Part shown: positions 7,478-16,268 of the stretch, one piece after another
Position numbering within the stretch: position 1 is the first letter of the stretch
Layout of the letters: every line of letters starts with the position of its first letter
From: Merdimonas sp963929015
Lineage (GTDB): Bacteria > Bacillota > Clostridia > Lachnospirales > Lachnospiraceae
DNA: 64,000 bases
NCBI RefSeq assembly: GCF_963929015.1
Contig: NZ_CAWVHE010000001.1
Coordinates: 77,187 to 141,186, forward strand
Direction of reading: 5' to 3'
Program-made: the position numbers and the translations under genes
The notes under the pieces: generated by a model
What the model was told of the DNA's origin: nothing
Database searches by the model: none
Seen by the model: the letters and a program-made list of their open reading frames with translations, nothing else

Positions 7478-9004
7478 TCACTCTCCGACCCATACCTCTT
7501 CTCCTTCCACCCGGATTCCATATTCGTTTTTTAGATTCTGAAACTCACTGCTTTCTCCCAGGCCCGGATCAGCCGCCAGATATTCCCGGATCGTCTGTGC
7601 ACAAACTCCCCGGTCAATGGAAAGGTCCTGACACAGAAGCCGGATATGCAGGATCTTAAAGCTTTGCTCCTGGGGCAGTACAGCTGCCGCACTGGCGGCA
7701 GTCTCCACCGCCTTGTCGATCCTGCCGCACTGTTCGTAGAGAGCGGCTGCTTTTTCATAATAGTCCTTCTTTTGTCCCGGATCTTCTTCCTGTTCCAGAA
7801 TCCCCACATAGAATTCTGCTGCTTTCTCCGTCTCGCCGATCGCCTCGCAGGCGACAGCCATATCTTTCTGGATCTGCACTCTGGCCTCCTCCTCCAGAAG
7901 ACCGCTTTCCAGACAGGCTTCCCCCAGCCGCAGGATTTCCCTGTCACATTCCCTGGTATCTGCAAACTGACAGCCACGGATCATACACAGGTCAAACTGA
8001 AGCCGGTCTTCCTTTGTCAGAGTCTTATCTATTTCTACAATCTCTTTCAGCTCCCTGATCTGTCCTGCCAGATTTTCTTTTTCTTCTCCGTCAGGCTCTT
8101 CCGGCGTCGTCAAATATTCCGCAAGCGTACTTAAAAGCTCTGCCTCTTTGTCTTCTTTACGGACCGGTTCCAGCACTTCCAGAACCTTCCCGTAATCCTT
8201 TAGCTCCAGAAAATATGCAAGCGCCAGACGTACCCTCTCCCTGCCCGCAGCAAACGCATCCGCGGGCGCGGCTGCAGGCTCTTCCCTGGTCTGGGCCTGA
8301 GAGACCTCTTTTTCGGAAGAGGCGAAAAACCCTTCTTTTACAACGGCAGACAACAACAGCAGAACAGCTGCCGCTGCCAGCGCCTTGCGCCCCGTGTTTC
8401 CCGGATCCGGCCTTTTCCGCTCCCGGTCGTTTATTTCTTTTTGTTTCTTACAGGTGGGAATATATTTACGCGTCTCAGAAAGATTCTGAATCTGTTTTTT
8501 AGATGTTATTCTCAGACAATGAGAAATAAACTTTTGAAGTTTCGCCACGTCCTGTCTTCCAAGGGGCGGATCCGCCTCGGACATGGCCAGAAGATACTGC
8601 ACCGTCTTTCCCATACCGTAGGCGTCCAGCGCAACCGACGCTCTGCGGTAATACGGTTCTCCAGGCGGCAGAAAATGTTCCCTGATACTTTTCCTTCGCA
8701 TCAGCCTTAGCAGATCTTCATTGGATCCGGCCCCCAGATCTGCCAGGTATAAAATCCCTTCCTCCGATATGATCATACTGTAGGGATTCACATATTGATA
8801 GCAGGGATGATTCCTGCATTTATGCAGCTGCTCCAGTTGTCTCTGGATACTGCTGATCCATTCCAGGATCTGTTCCCGGGAAAGATATGGCTGATATTTC
8901 AGCTGCAGCGCCATAGGCCTTCCCCGTACATATTCTGAGCTGATATAACAGCCCTGGCCGTGCTCAATCAGACGCAGTACGTCATAACCTTCTTTTCCTG
9001 CCAA
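7478..9004 (-). CDS. Membrane pseudokinase-like protein with TPR-type C-terminus
   Basis: A 508-residue protein in three parts. Residues 1-190 resemble the C-lobe of a protein kinase: VNPYSMIISEEGILYLADLG aligns with the catalytic and metal-binding loops, but the HRD catalytic Asp and a glycine-rich loop are absent, so it is probably inactive. One transmembrane helix follows (KALAAAAVLLLLSAVV, near residue 215). The rest is helical and TPR-like, rich in Leu/Ala/Glu. No Walker motif or signal peptide is seen. It may scaffold or sense at the membrane; the partner is unknown. Confidence 0.6.
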   Translation of the reverse strand: MAGKEGYDVLRLIEHGQGCYISSEYVRGRPMALQLKYQPYLSREQILEWISSIQRQLEQLHKCRNHPCYQYVNPYSMIISEEGILYLADLGAGSNEDLLRLMRRKSIREHFLPPGEPYYRRASVALDAYGMGKTVQYLLAMSEADPPLGRQDVAKLQKFISHCLRITSKKQIQNLSETRKYIPTCKKQKEINDRERKRPDPGNTGRKALAAAAVLLLLSAVVKEGFFASSEKEVSQAQTREEPAAAPADAFAAGRERVRLALAYFLELKDYGKVLEVLEPVRKEDKEAELLSTLAEYLTTPEEPDGEEKENLAGQIRELKEIVEIDKTLTKEDRLQFDLCMIRGCQFADTRECDREILRLGEACLESGLLEEEARVQIQKDMAVACEAIGETEKAAEFYVGILEQEEDPGQKKDYYEKAAALYEQCGRIDKAVETAASAAAVLPQEQSFKILHIRLLCQDLSIDRGVCAQTIREYLAADPGLGESSEFQNLKNEYGIRVEGEEVWVGE

Positions 9005-9154
9005 TTACGTCACCTCTTTTTCCTATTGATTGATTTTGCGGGAAATTTTGTAAAGACAGATTTTTTGAAAAAATATAGATCGATCCGTTTTTGAAACTTA
9101 TCAGAATTGCTTTTAGAGTAATTTATATATTACTGGATTTCCGTGAAAAAAACA

Positions 9155-9193
9155 AGTAAAAAATACAGGCGGAAGAAAAATCCTCCGCCTGTA
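9155..9193 (-). terminator. Intrinsic terminator of the phosphofructokinase gene
   Basis: On the minus strand ACAGGCGGA and TCCGCCTGT form a nine-base-pair stem followed by ATTTTTTAC. Confidence 0.9.
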
Positions 9194-9208
9194 CATTTTT
9201 GCATATTT

Positions 9209-10456
9209 TTATCTGTGGCTTAATTCCTTCGGCGCATACAGATGTCTCGGGATACCGTCTACCATGACCGGAGACACGTCTCCCTGGATCAGCGGACGTA
9301 CATAGGAAATAAACTCATTGGTTACATAGGTGCCGTCTGCGTTCACCCATTCTCTTGGAACCAGTTTCTCGTCATTGGCGATCTTATGTACATCTTTCAC
9401 TTCTGTTCCGCACTGATACGGATCATCGGACAGCCTCTGAAGAACTACCATCTTGCCGGAATCTCCCTCGTCAGCCGCTTTTACTGCCGCGCCGCCTACC
9501 TGGTATGCTTCCAGGATATCTACGCGGGATGCAGTATGTGAAGCGGAACGCTGCAGGGTGCTAAGCTCAATAGCCCGGGTCTTGCATCCATGCTCTCCGG
9601 CGATAAAGCTTGCCAGATAGGATGCAGTTCCGGATAACTGTTTGTGGCCGAAAGCATCTACAAAGTCGATGCTGTTGCCCAACTCGCACACATAAGTTCC
9701 ATCGAGTGTGCGGATGCCTTCAGATACGGCGATCACAATAGACGGTTTCTCTGCGATCAGTTTCTTCACTCTGTCGCTGAATTCATGAATGTCAAACGGG
9801 ATCTCAGGCAGGTAGATCAGGTCCGGTCCTTCGCAGTCCTCACCTCTTGCAAGTGCGGAAGCTCCGGTCAGCCATCCTGCATTTCTTCCCATGATCTCTA
9901 CGATGGTCACGATACCTTTCTCATATTCCAGACAGAATCCGTCGCGGATGATCTCTTTCATAGAGGTTCCGATATATTTGGCCGCACTTCCGTAGCCCGG
10001 TGTATGGTCTGTCAGCGCCAGATCGTTGTCGATCGTCTTGGGGCATCCGATAAATCTGGTAGGATGTCCGGTAATGATCGCATAATCGGATAATTTTTTG
10101 ATCGTATCCATGGAATCATTTCCGCCGATGTAGATAAATGCCTCGATATCCAGCTTATCCAGTATCTCAAAGATCTTCTCATACACTTCCCGGTTCTCAT
10201 GGATCTCCGGCAGTTTATAACGGCAGGATCCAAGGAACGCAGCCGGTGTTCTCTTCAGGAGCTCTGCATCCAGCTCTGTCTTGATATGGTCTGCAAGGTC
10301 AATATATTTTTCCTCCAGAAGTCCCTGGATGCCGTGAAGCATGCCGTATACCTTGTTGGCTCCACGATCCTTGGCTGTACGGTAAACGCCTGCAAGGCTT
10401 GAGTTAATAGCGGCAGTCGGTCCTCCAGACTGTCCTACGATAACATTTCTTTTCAT
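9209..10456 (-). CDS. pfp: 6-phosphofructokinase, PPi-type residues
   Basis: A 415-residue phosphofructokinase that phosphorylates fructose 6-phosphate at C1 in glycolysis. GQSGGPTAAINSSLAG opens the protein, GGNDS lies at 111-115, PKTIDNDL at 139-146 and MGRNAGWL further on. Asp114 (in place of the E. coli Gly of GGDGS) and Lys140 (in place of Gly in PGTIDND) are the two positions known to favour pyrophosphate over ATP. I therefore infer a reversible PPi-dependent enzyme. The start follows a GGAAGGG-like site. It is a single-gene unit with its own promoter and terminator. Confidence 0.9.
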   Translation of the reverse strand: MKRNVIVGQSGGPTAAINSSLAGVYRTAKDRGANKVYGMLHGIQGLLEEKYIDLADHIKTELDAELLKRTPAAFLGSCRYKLPEIHENREVYEKIFEILDKLDIEAFIYIGGNDSMDTIKKLSDYAIITGHPTRFIGCPKTIDNDLALTDHTPGYGSAAKYIGTSMKEIIRDGFCLEYEKGIVTIVEIMGRNAGWLTGASALARGEDCEGPDLIYLPEIPFDIHEFSDRVKKLIAEKPSIVIAVSEGIRTLDGTYVCELGNSIDFVDAFGHKQLSGTASYLASFIAGEHGCKTRAIELSTLQRSASHTASRVDILEAYQVGGAAVKAADEGDSGKMVVLQRLSDDPYQCGTEVKDVHKIANDEKLVPREWVNADGTYVTNEFISYVRPLIQGDVSPVMVDGIPRHLYAPKELSHR

Positions 10457-10492
10457 AGTATTTCTTTCCCTTCCTTCTTTCAAATTGCGTCG

Positions 10493-10520
10493 ATATTACT
10501 ATATTAGTATATTGTGGCAA
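10493..10520 (-). promoter_or_regulatory. Likely promoter of the phosphofructokinase gene
   Basis: On the minus strand TTGCCA (10520-10515), 16-base spacer, TAATAT (10498-10493). A small dyad TACTA-TAT-TAGTA lies inside the spacer. Confidence 0.5.
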
Positions 10521-10562
10521 AAAAGTCCACCAAAACAATTCTTTTTTATGCAGTTTTACAGA

Positions 10563-10724
10563 TTATTTGCCTTCATTTTCCGAAAAGGAAACATTCTCCT
10601 GCGCGCGTGCATATCCGCGCATACATCCGTTTCCGTCTACATTTACCACTTCTCCGTCTTCCACCGTGGCGGTCATCAGACAGCCATTCCGGCAGCCTGT
10701 ACAGGTCATTTTTATCTTTTCCAT
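10563..10724 (-). CDS. Mini DUF1667-like Cys-rich protein (53 aa)
   Basis: A 53-codon frame. It reads MTCTGCRNGCLMTATVEDGE, then VVNVDGNGCMRGYARAQE. This matches the N-terminal half of DUF1667 proteins (CxGCxxGC ... GNxCxRGxxYAxxE), which usually accompany anaerobic glycerol-3-phosphate dehydrogenases. The four cysteines suggest a metal or Fe-S site. The second half of the usual family length is absent. The ATG lies five bases after the glpK stop and GGAGTAATCAGG serves as ribosome-binding site, so it is translated with glpK. Its role is inferred only from context. Confidence 0.75.
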   Translation of the reverse strand: MEKIKMTCTGCRNGCLMTATVEDGEVVNVDGNGCMRGYARAQENVSFSENEGK

Positions 10725-10729
10725 CCTGA

Positions 10730-12229
10730 TTACTCCTCTTCTTTTGCCCAGTGATAAGAACAGCGCACTGCCTTATTCCAGCCTTTGATCTTTTGCTTTC
10801 TCTCTTCTTCTCCAATAGCCGGTTCAAACACCTGATCTATGGCCCAGTTTGCTTTTACCTCTTCTCTGTTCTTCCAGTACCCCACTGCAAGGCCCGCCAG
10901 ATAGGCGGCTCCCATGGCTGTAGTCTCAATGCACCGGGGACGCTTGACCGGCGCGCCAATGATATCCGCCTGGGTCTGCATCAGGAAGTTATTGGCGCTG
11001 GCCCCTCCGTCCACCCGCAGGGACGTAAGAGAGATCCCAGAGTCCGCCTCCATGGCTCCAAGCACATCATTGACCTGATAAGCCAGGGACTCCAGCGTTG
11101 CCCGGATGATATGATATTTGTTCACACCGCGGGTGATGCCAACAATGGTGCCTCTGGCATAAGGATCCCAGTGGGGCGCTCCAAGGCCTGTAAATGCGGG
11201 AACCACATAGCAGCCGTTCGTATCCTTCACCTTGCCCGCCATATATTCCGAGTCTGCTGCAGAATCAATGAGACGCATCTCGTCCCTGAGCCACTGGATG
11301 GCTGCCCCGGCCACAAAAATCGAACCTTCCAGGGCATACTCCACTTTCCCGTCCAGTCCCCAGGCGATGGTGGTCACCAGCCCGTTTTTAGAAAATACCG
11401 GCTGTTCTCCCGTATTCATCAGCAGGAAGCATCCCGTACCATAGGTGTTCTTGGCAGTTCCCGGATGGAAACACACCTGTCCGAACAGGGCGGACTGCTG
11501 ATCTCCTGCCGCGCCGCCGATGGGAATCGGCCCGCCAAAGTAAGACGGATCCGTCTCGCCGTACACACAGCTGGAAGGCATGGCCTCTGGCAGCATGGCT
11601 TTCGGAATCTGCAAAAGATCCAGGATCTCCTGATCCCACTCCAGAGTATTGATATTAAAGAGCATGGTCCTGGAAGCATTGGAGTAATCCGTCACATGCA
11701 CTCTGCCCTTCGTCAGCTTCCAGATCAGCCAGGTTTCCACGGTGCCAAATAAAAGTTCTCCTTTTTCCGCTTTTTCTCTGGCTCCTTCCACATGATCCAG
11801 GATCCACCGGATCTTTGTCCCTGAAAAATATGCGTCGATGATCAGCCCCGTCTTTTCCCGGATCATGTCCGTATAGCCCTGCTCCTTCAACCGGTCGCAG
11901 TATCCGGCTGTCCGCCGGCACTGCCAGACAATAGCCGGGCACACCGGTTCTCCGGTATTTTTGTCCCATACAATGGCAGTCTCTCTCTGATTAGTGATCC
12001 CGATGGCTGCAATATCTGCGGCTGTAGCTCCGATCTTGCTCATCGCTTCTACTGCCACCCCCAGCTGTGTGGACCAGATTTCATCCGCATCATGCTCCAC
12101 CCATCCGGGCTGCGGAAAATACTGCGTAAACTCTTTTTGTGCTACGCTGAGGATCTCTCCTTTTTTATTAAACAGGATGCAGCGGTTACTGGTCGTCCCT
12201 GCATCCAAAGCCATAATGTATTTTGACAT
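10730..12229 (-). CDS. glpK: Glycerol kinase
   Basis: A 499-residue FGGY-family kinase that makes sn-glycerol 3-phosphate from glycerol and ATP. ALDAGTTSNRCILF at the N-terminus binds phosphate, QRETAIVWD and WILDHVEGAR follow, and GGAAGDQQSALFGQ and RVDGGASANNFLMQ are FGGY signatures. Length matches E. coli GlpK. Three ATGs stand in a row; I chose the last (12229) because it is best spaced from AGAGG. The upstream AraC gene ends TGATG over this start region, so the two are probably translationally coupled. Confidence 0.96.
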   Translation of the reverse strand: MSKYIMALDAGTTSNRCILFNKKGEILSVAQKEFTQYFPQPGWVEHDADEIWSTQLGVAVEAMSKIGATAADIAAIGITNQRETAIVWDKNTGEPVCPAIVWQCRRTAGYCDRLKEQGYTDMIREKTGLIIDAYFSGTKIRWILDHVEGAREKAEKGELLFGTVETWLIWKLTKGRVHVTDYSNASRTMLFNINTLEWDQEILDLLQIPKAMLPEAMPSSCVYGETDPSYFGGPIPIGGAAGDQQSALFGQVCFHPGTAKNTYGTGCFLLMNTGEQPVFSKNGLVTTIAWGLDGKVEYALEGSIFVAGAAIQWLRDEMRLIDSAADSEYMAGKVKDTNGCYVVPAFTGLGAPHWDPYARGTIVGITRGVNKYHIIRATLESLAYQVNDVLGAMEADSGISLTSLRVDGGASANNFLMQTQADIIGAPVKRPRCIETTAMGAAYLAGLAVGYWKNREEVKANWAIDQVFEPAIGEEERKQKIKGWNKAVRCSYHWAKEEE

Positions 12230-12234
12230 CATCA

Positions 12235-13149
12235 TCACCTCTTTTGATTGTTCAGCTTCAGGCTGGTCTTTCGCCCAAGTCCGGCCAGCTCTTCCTCACT
12301 GGCGACAGCGGTTCGTTTTTCTTCCTGCCTCCTGCGCCTGCGATATTCGGTAGGCGTCATTCCGTTTTCCTTTTTAAATGCCTTGGAAAAAACAAGACAG
12401 CTTCTGTAGCCGCAGGATTCTGCCACCTCTTCGATAGACAGATCTGTCAGAGCAAGCTGTTCTCTTGCCTGGGAAATCTGAAATTTCGTCAGAAAATCCT
12501 TTGGTGACATTCCCAGATTGTCCTTAAAAATGGTATAGAGATAGCTTCTGTTTACATTCATATGTCTGGCAATATCCATCACGTTCAGGCCTTTGGAATA
12601 ATGATTGCGGATATAGGTCACGGCTTCCTGAATGTAATTATTTTCTTTGGAAATATCCACACAGGAATCTATCACTTCATCCTCTGTCAGCGCAGAGAAA
12701 AATTCATAGAGCTTTCCCTGCAGATAATAAAGATTTGCCACCGAAACTTTTGTATGCTTCAGCATTTCCAGCACAATCTTCTTCAGTCGCTCCCCATCTC
12801 GATACCGAAAGATCAGCTGGTCTTCATTCAGACCAATGTTTCGGATATGCTCTGTTGCAGCATAGCCGCCCACGCCTACCCACAGATAACTCCAGGGCTC
12901 TTGTACATCCGCCTGATAAAAAGTCAGCGTTTCCGGCTCGATCAGGAACCCCTGCCCCGCAGACAGCTGATATTTCCGTTCTCCTACCTGGTAGGTTCCC
13001 TTTCCTTCCAGAATATAGTGAATGATATAGTTTGGGCGCGTGGCAGGGCCATAACTGTGACAGGGCTTACACCGGGCATAGCCGCAATGCAGCAGGTGGA
13101 AATCGCGAAACTTAGGTTCCACCAGTTCTAAAACATATGAATCTTCCAT
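12235..13149 (-). CDS. AraC-family transcriptional regulator
   Basis: A 304-residue regulator with an N-terminal cupin-like sensing domain (GKGTYQVGERKYQLSAGQGF) and two C-terminal helix-turn-helix units (MDIARHMNVNRSYLYTIFKD; SIEEVAESCGYRSCLVFSKA, then FKKENGMTPTEYR). I start it at 13149, where GAGAGGAAATGGT gives a good Shine-Dalgarno. It is directly coupled to glpK, so it likely controls glycerol or sugar use; the effector is not known. Confidence 0.92.
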   Translation of the reverse strand: MEDSYVLELVEPKFRDFHLLHCGYARCKPCHSYGPATRPNYIIHYILEGKGTYQVGERKYQLSAGQGFLIEPETLTFYQADVQEPWSYLWVGVGGYAATEHIRNIGLNEDQLIFRYRDGERLKKIVLEMLKHTKVSVANLYYLQGKLYEFFSALTEDEVIDSCVDISKENNYIQEAVTYIRNHYSKGLNVMDIARHMNVNRSYLYTIFKDNLGMSPKDFLTKFQISQAREQLALTDLSIEEVAESCGYRSCLVFSKAFKKENGMTPTEYRRRRRQEEKRTAVASEEELAGLGRKTSLKLNNQKR

Positions 13150-13185
13150 ACCATTTCCTCTCATGCTACCAGATCATTTGCCTCT

Positions 13186-13214
13186 ATCATACTCAGATTT
13201 TCTGCAAGAATCAA
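13186..13214 (-). promoter_or_regulatory. Promoter of araC-glpK-mini DUF1667
   Basis: On the minus strand TTGATT (13214-13209), exactly 17 bases, TATGAT (13191-13186), ending 37 bases before the araC start. Confidence 0.65.
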
Positions 13215-13294
13215 GCGGCCGTCACTTTTTCCTTATGATTTCTTAATACCCATTTAAGAAATTTTCGTTTTCTTTTAGGGATTTAACATACTTT

Positions 13295-13468
13295 AGACAT
13301 AATTGTCTTTTATAATATGAGTCAGATAGTTGAACAAGACGTCAACTATCTCCCCCTCATAAAGTAACTGCACCGGGGGAAATTCCCCGGTGCTGCACTT
13401 TCTCTCTCATTCCTTTAGATAACTATAACGACAACGGTAAAAACCCCGGCCAGCCACCGGGGTTTTTG
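13295..13468 (+). ncRNA. Candidate small noncoding RNA with three stem-loops
   Basis: A dyad AGACA-TAAT-TGTCT (13295-13308) abuts a TATAAT box (13311-13316). Three hairpins follow: AGATAGTTGA/TCAACTATCT (10 bp, about 13323-13352), CACCGGGG/CCCCGGTG (about 13370-13394) and AAAACCCCGG/CCGGGGTTTTT (13439-13468), an intrinsic terminator. There is no matching good -35 and no convincing open frame. Transcription is inferred; the last hairpin could instead be a terminator of some other unit. Confidence 0.4.
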
Positions 13469-13485
13469 CTGTTTATGGGAGGATA

Positions 13486-13514
13486 TTGTACTCTCCCCTC
13501 TTTTATGATATGAT
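13486..13514 (+). promoter_or_regulatory. Promoter of the zinc-ribbon protein gene
   Basis: TTGTAC (13486-13491), 17 bases, TATGAT (13509-13514). The gene starts 38 bases downstream. Confidence 0.7.
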
Positions 13515-13552
13515 GAGGAAAAATTCTTTTATGACTACAAAGGAGGTACCCC

Positions 13553-14104
13553 ATGAAATATTGTCCATATTGTGGAACGCAAAACGAAGATACCGCTTCT
13601 GTCTGCCGGGAATGCAAAAAAACGCTTCCTGACAGCAGTCAGACAAACCAGAATCAGCAGCAGGAATACAGACAGGAGTATCATTATCAGCAGAATTACC
13701 AGCAGCAAAACTATCAGGGATACAACGGGCAGCCACAGTACAGCGGGCAGCCCGCCGGCGGACAGACCGGCATCACATCCCGCAACATTGCTCTGTGCGT
13801 CCTTTTTTCCATTATCACCTGCGGCATCTATGGCATCTACTGGATGATCATGATCAATGATGAAGTAAATGTGCTTGCCGGTGAACCGGAAGCTACGTCC
13901 GGCGGCATGGTCTTTCTTTTCAGCCTGATCACCTGCGGCATCTATGGTCTGTACTGGCTGTATAAAATGGGAGAGCGCTGTGACCGGATCAAAGGAAATC
14001 CCTATGGCAATTCCGGTATTTTATTCCTGGTCCTCGGCATCTTCAGCCTTAGCATTATCGCTTACTGCCTGATCCAGGATACCATCAATAAATCTGTGCA
14101 GTAA
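13553..14104 (+). CDS. Zinc-ribbon DUF4234-type membrane protein
   Basis: A 183-residue protein. An N-terminal zinc ribbon (CPYCGTQNEDTASVCREC) is followed by a Gln/Tyr/Asn-rich low-complexity linker (about residues 27-70). Then come three or four hydrophobic segments with the repeated motif ITCGIYGIYW / ITCGIYGLYW, typical of DUF4234. AAAGGAGG lies seven bases before the ATG. Function is unknown; the family is widespread in Firmicutes. Its end overlaps the convergent phosphatase gene by 20 bases. Confidence 0.88.
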   Translation: MKYCPYCGTQNEDTASVCRECKKTLPDSSQTNQNQQQEYRQEYHYQQNYQQQNYQGYNGQPQYSGQPAGGQTGITSRNIALCVLFSIITCGIYGIYWMIMINDEVNVLAGEPEATSGGMVFLFSLITCGIYGLYWLYKMGERCDRIKGNPYGNSGILFLVLGIFSLSIIAYCLIQDTINKSVQ

Positions 14105-14555
14105 GCTTATCCAGAAGACCTTCGCAGCCCTCTTTTACATCCCGATAGGTAACATCAAAATTACCGGTGTACCAGGGGTCTGCGATCTCTTCGCCCGCGC
14201 GGGCTGTAAAATCCAGCAGCATGCAGATTCTGCCGTCCGGATCTCCGCCGGCAATACGCTGCATGTTGCGGATGTTCCATTCATCCATACCGATCAGATA
14301 ATCGTAAGTCTGATAATCTTTTTTTGTCATCTGCCGCGCCCGGTGGGGCAGGACGGGCACTCCAACCTCCTGCATCTTGCGGACTGTCCCGTGATGGGGC
14401 GGATTGCCGATCTCTTCCCGGCTGGTGGCCGCGGAGTCGATGTGAAACCGGTCCGAAAGGCCGGCTTTATTTACCATATCCTGAAAAACAAATTGTGCCA
14501 TGGTACTGCGGCAAATATTGCCGTGGCAAATAAATAGTACCTTTATTTTCTCCAT
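14085..14555 (-). CDS. Low-molecular-weight protein-tyrosine phosphatase
   Basis: A 156-residue phosphatase. The P-loop CHGNICRS (C-X5-R-S) at about residues 10-17 carries the nucleophilic Cys, and DPWYTG near residue 122 carries the general acid Asp. Such enzymes remove phosphate from tyrosine in proteins, and some act on surface-polysaccharide kinases. No tyrosine kinase gene is nearby. It is the last clearly host gene before the mobile element. Confidence 0.93.
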   Translation of the reverse strand: MEKIKVLFICHGNICRSTMAQFVFQDMVNKAGLSDRFHIDSAATSREEIGNPPHHGTVRKMQEVGVPVLPHRARQMTKKDYQTYDYLIGMDEWNIRNMQRIAGGDPDGRICMLLDFTARAGEEIADPWYTGNFDVTYRDVKEGCEGLLDKLTAQIY

Positions 14556-14715
14556 TTTATCTCCTCATATCCTCTCAAAGCCTTATAAATACTGGCTTTT
14601 CAGCCTTTGTGCATTTTTTACTTGAAAGGTTCTTTTTCTTATAAATTCTTGTATTTTCTCATGTTTTTTCGGGCATTTGTGGTACAAATGGGTTATTTTT
14701 AAAGTCCCAAATTCC

Positions 14716-15978
14716 TTATGAGATAAGGCTTACATGAGTTGTTTGTGCATGTTTTTGGGTTATAAACTTTTTCTTTTCCAGTTCATCCCTTGCTTCTTTT
14801 AATCTGGCAAGTTCTTTCTTTGCATCATCATAGCCGGTATGCGTATAAATATTAAGTGTTACAGATACATCTGAATGCCCCATCAGATATTGCAGTGTCT
14901 TTGGGTTCATCCCTGAATTGGCCATATTTGTACAATAAGTATGCCTGCATATATGTGGAGTAACTGGCGGCAATTGCAACAAATTCTCACGATTATATTT
15001 TTCTCTTGCATGCTGCATGTACTTTTCCCAATGAAGTGCAACCATTGGCCTTCCATTCTTGTCCAGAAACAGAAATCCTCCATATCCATCCACCATCGGC
15101 TCACGTTTTGGTTTCCTTCTATTCTTCAAGATTCGAAGAAATGCTTCTTTTACATCCGCTTCCATTGGAAGTAACCGCGTACCACTTGTTGTCTTTGTAG
15201 ATACGATGATATACTTCATTTCTCGAGTTCTTTGCAACTGATGATTCACATTGATAATATCTTCTTTAAAGTCCAAGTCTTTTACAGTAAGTCCACAAAT
15301 TTCAGATATTCTAAGACCTGTCTTGAATAAGATATAAAATGCATCATAATACTGATTATAATGCGGATCATTCTTTACAAAATCAAGAAATTTAGTTTCA
15401 TCTTCCGGAGAAACAGCTTGTCTTTTCTGACTGTCATTAACAAGTACTGTACCTAATTCAAATCCAAATGGATTTTTTAGAATCAAGTCATCATCCACAG
15501 CCATTTGAAAAGCAGGTCTTAAAACACCTCTGATGGAATGAATGGAACTATATCCTCTACCATCTCTTTGTAGTTTTATCAGAAAAATCTTTGCGTCAGA
15601 AAGTTTCACATCATCCACTTTCTTATAAGCGAATTCTTCCTTTTTCAATACATTCACCACAAATTTGTAATTCGCTAAAGTATTATGCTTTACTCCTGTT
15701 TTCAGGGAAAGATATCGTTCCACAAGTTCAAGCACTGTAATGTTACTTCCTGTAATCCCTTGCATCTGTAAGGACTGAACTTTTCTTTCTTTTTCCCTGA
15801 GAGAAAGATCTGCCCGTTTACCTTCCGGCATCTTATCTGCTTCTGTCAATCTCCAACTATATAATATTTTACACTTACCAAGTGAATCTGTATATTTATA
15901 GCGGTAACGTCCACTTGGTTCCTGCCATTCTCCTTGCTGGAGAACTCTGCCTTTATCATCACGTCTCTTTGAAATCAT
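14716..15978 (-). CDS. int: Tyrosine recombinase (Tn916-type integrase)
   Basis: A 420-residue integrase. The N-terminal region (WQEPSGRYRYKYTDSLG) resembles the arm-binding domain of Tn916-like Int, with a core-binding domain near residues 85-180. The catalytic domain shows Arg in TGLRISEICGL, the HxxR box in PHICRHTYCTNMANSG, and the later His and Tyr in LMGHSDVSVTLNIYTHTGY. All catalytic residues appear present. GGAGGTAGGAT precedes the ATG. The excisionase gene lies upstream. No att repeats could be identified by eye. Confidence 0.95.
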   Translation of the reverse strand: MISKRRDDKGRVLQQGEWQEPSGRYRYKYTDSLGKCKILYSWRLTEADKMPEGKRADLSLREKERKVQSLQMQGITGSNITVLELVERYLSLKTGVKHNTLANYKFVVNVLKKEEFAYKKVDDVKLSDAKIFLIKLQRDGRGYSSIHSIRGVLRPAFQMAVDDDLILKNPFGFELGTVLVNDSQKRQAVSPEDETKFLDFVKNDPHYNQYYDAFYILFKTGLRISEICGLTVKDLDFKEDIINVNHQLQRTREMKYIIVSTKTTSGTRLLPMEADVKEAFLRILKNRRKPKREPMVDGYGGFLFLDKNGRPMVALHWEKYMQHAREKYNRENLLQLPPVTPHICRHTYCTNMANSGMNPKTLQYLMGHSDVSVTLNIYTHTGYDDAKKELARLKEARDELEKKKFITQKHAQTTHVSLIS

Positions 15979-16064
15979 ATCCTACCTCCAAGGGGACGCA
16001 ACATGATATTGTTAGTATATCATGTAACCCCTAATTCGAACACCTCCTTCTTTTAAATTTCATT

Positions 16065-16268
16065 TTATATCGCACTGAGTGTATCAATAAATTTTTCAAA
16101 TCTTGTTCGTTTTATCTGTACACGATTCCCATTCCAAAGCAAATACTCTGCATTTGGATTGTCACTGACTAACTTACGAAGCTTTCCTTCTCCAATACGA
16201 AAATAGGATGCTGCCTCTTCAATGGATAATGTATACTTCTTCCAATAAGGTATATCATAACTTGTCAT
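16065..16268 (-). CDS. xis: Tn916-type excisionase
   Basis: A 67-residue protein that closely follows Tn916 Xis along its length: IPYWKKYTLSIEEAASYFRI, then GEGKLRKL, NGNRVQIKR and FEKFIDTL. It is a small winged-helix DNA-bending protein that directs Int toward excision. I chose the ATG at 16268, behind GAAGGAGGCATACAA; this also gives the canonical Xis length. It lies between int and the helicase gene. Confidence 0.93.
   Translation of the reverse strand: MTSYDIPYWKKYTLSIEEAASYFRIGEGKLRKLVSDNPNAEYLLWNGNRVQIKRTRFEKFIDTLSAI

Noticed and set aside
10751..11752. A 333-codon open frame opposite glpK
   Set aside because: It mirrors glpK codons, has no ribosome-binding site and no recognisable domain; glpK is clearly the real gene.
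14556..14715. Attachment site of the mobile element
   Set aside because: I looked for a shared repeat between this flank and 19940-20275; short A/T-rich matches occur but none is convincing.
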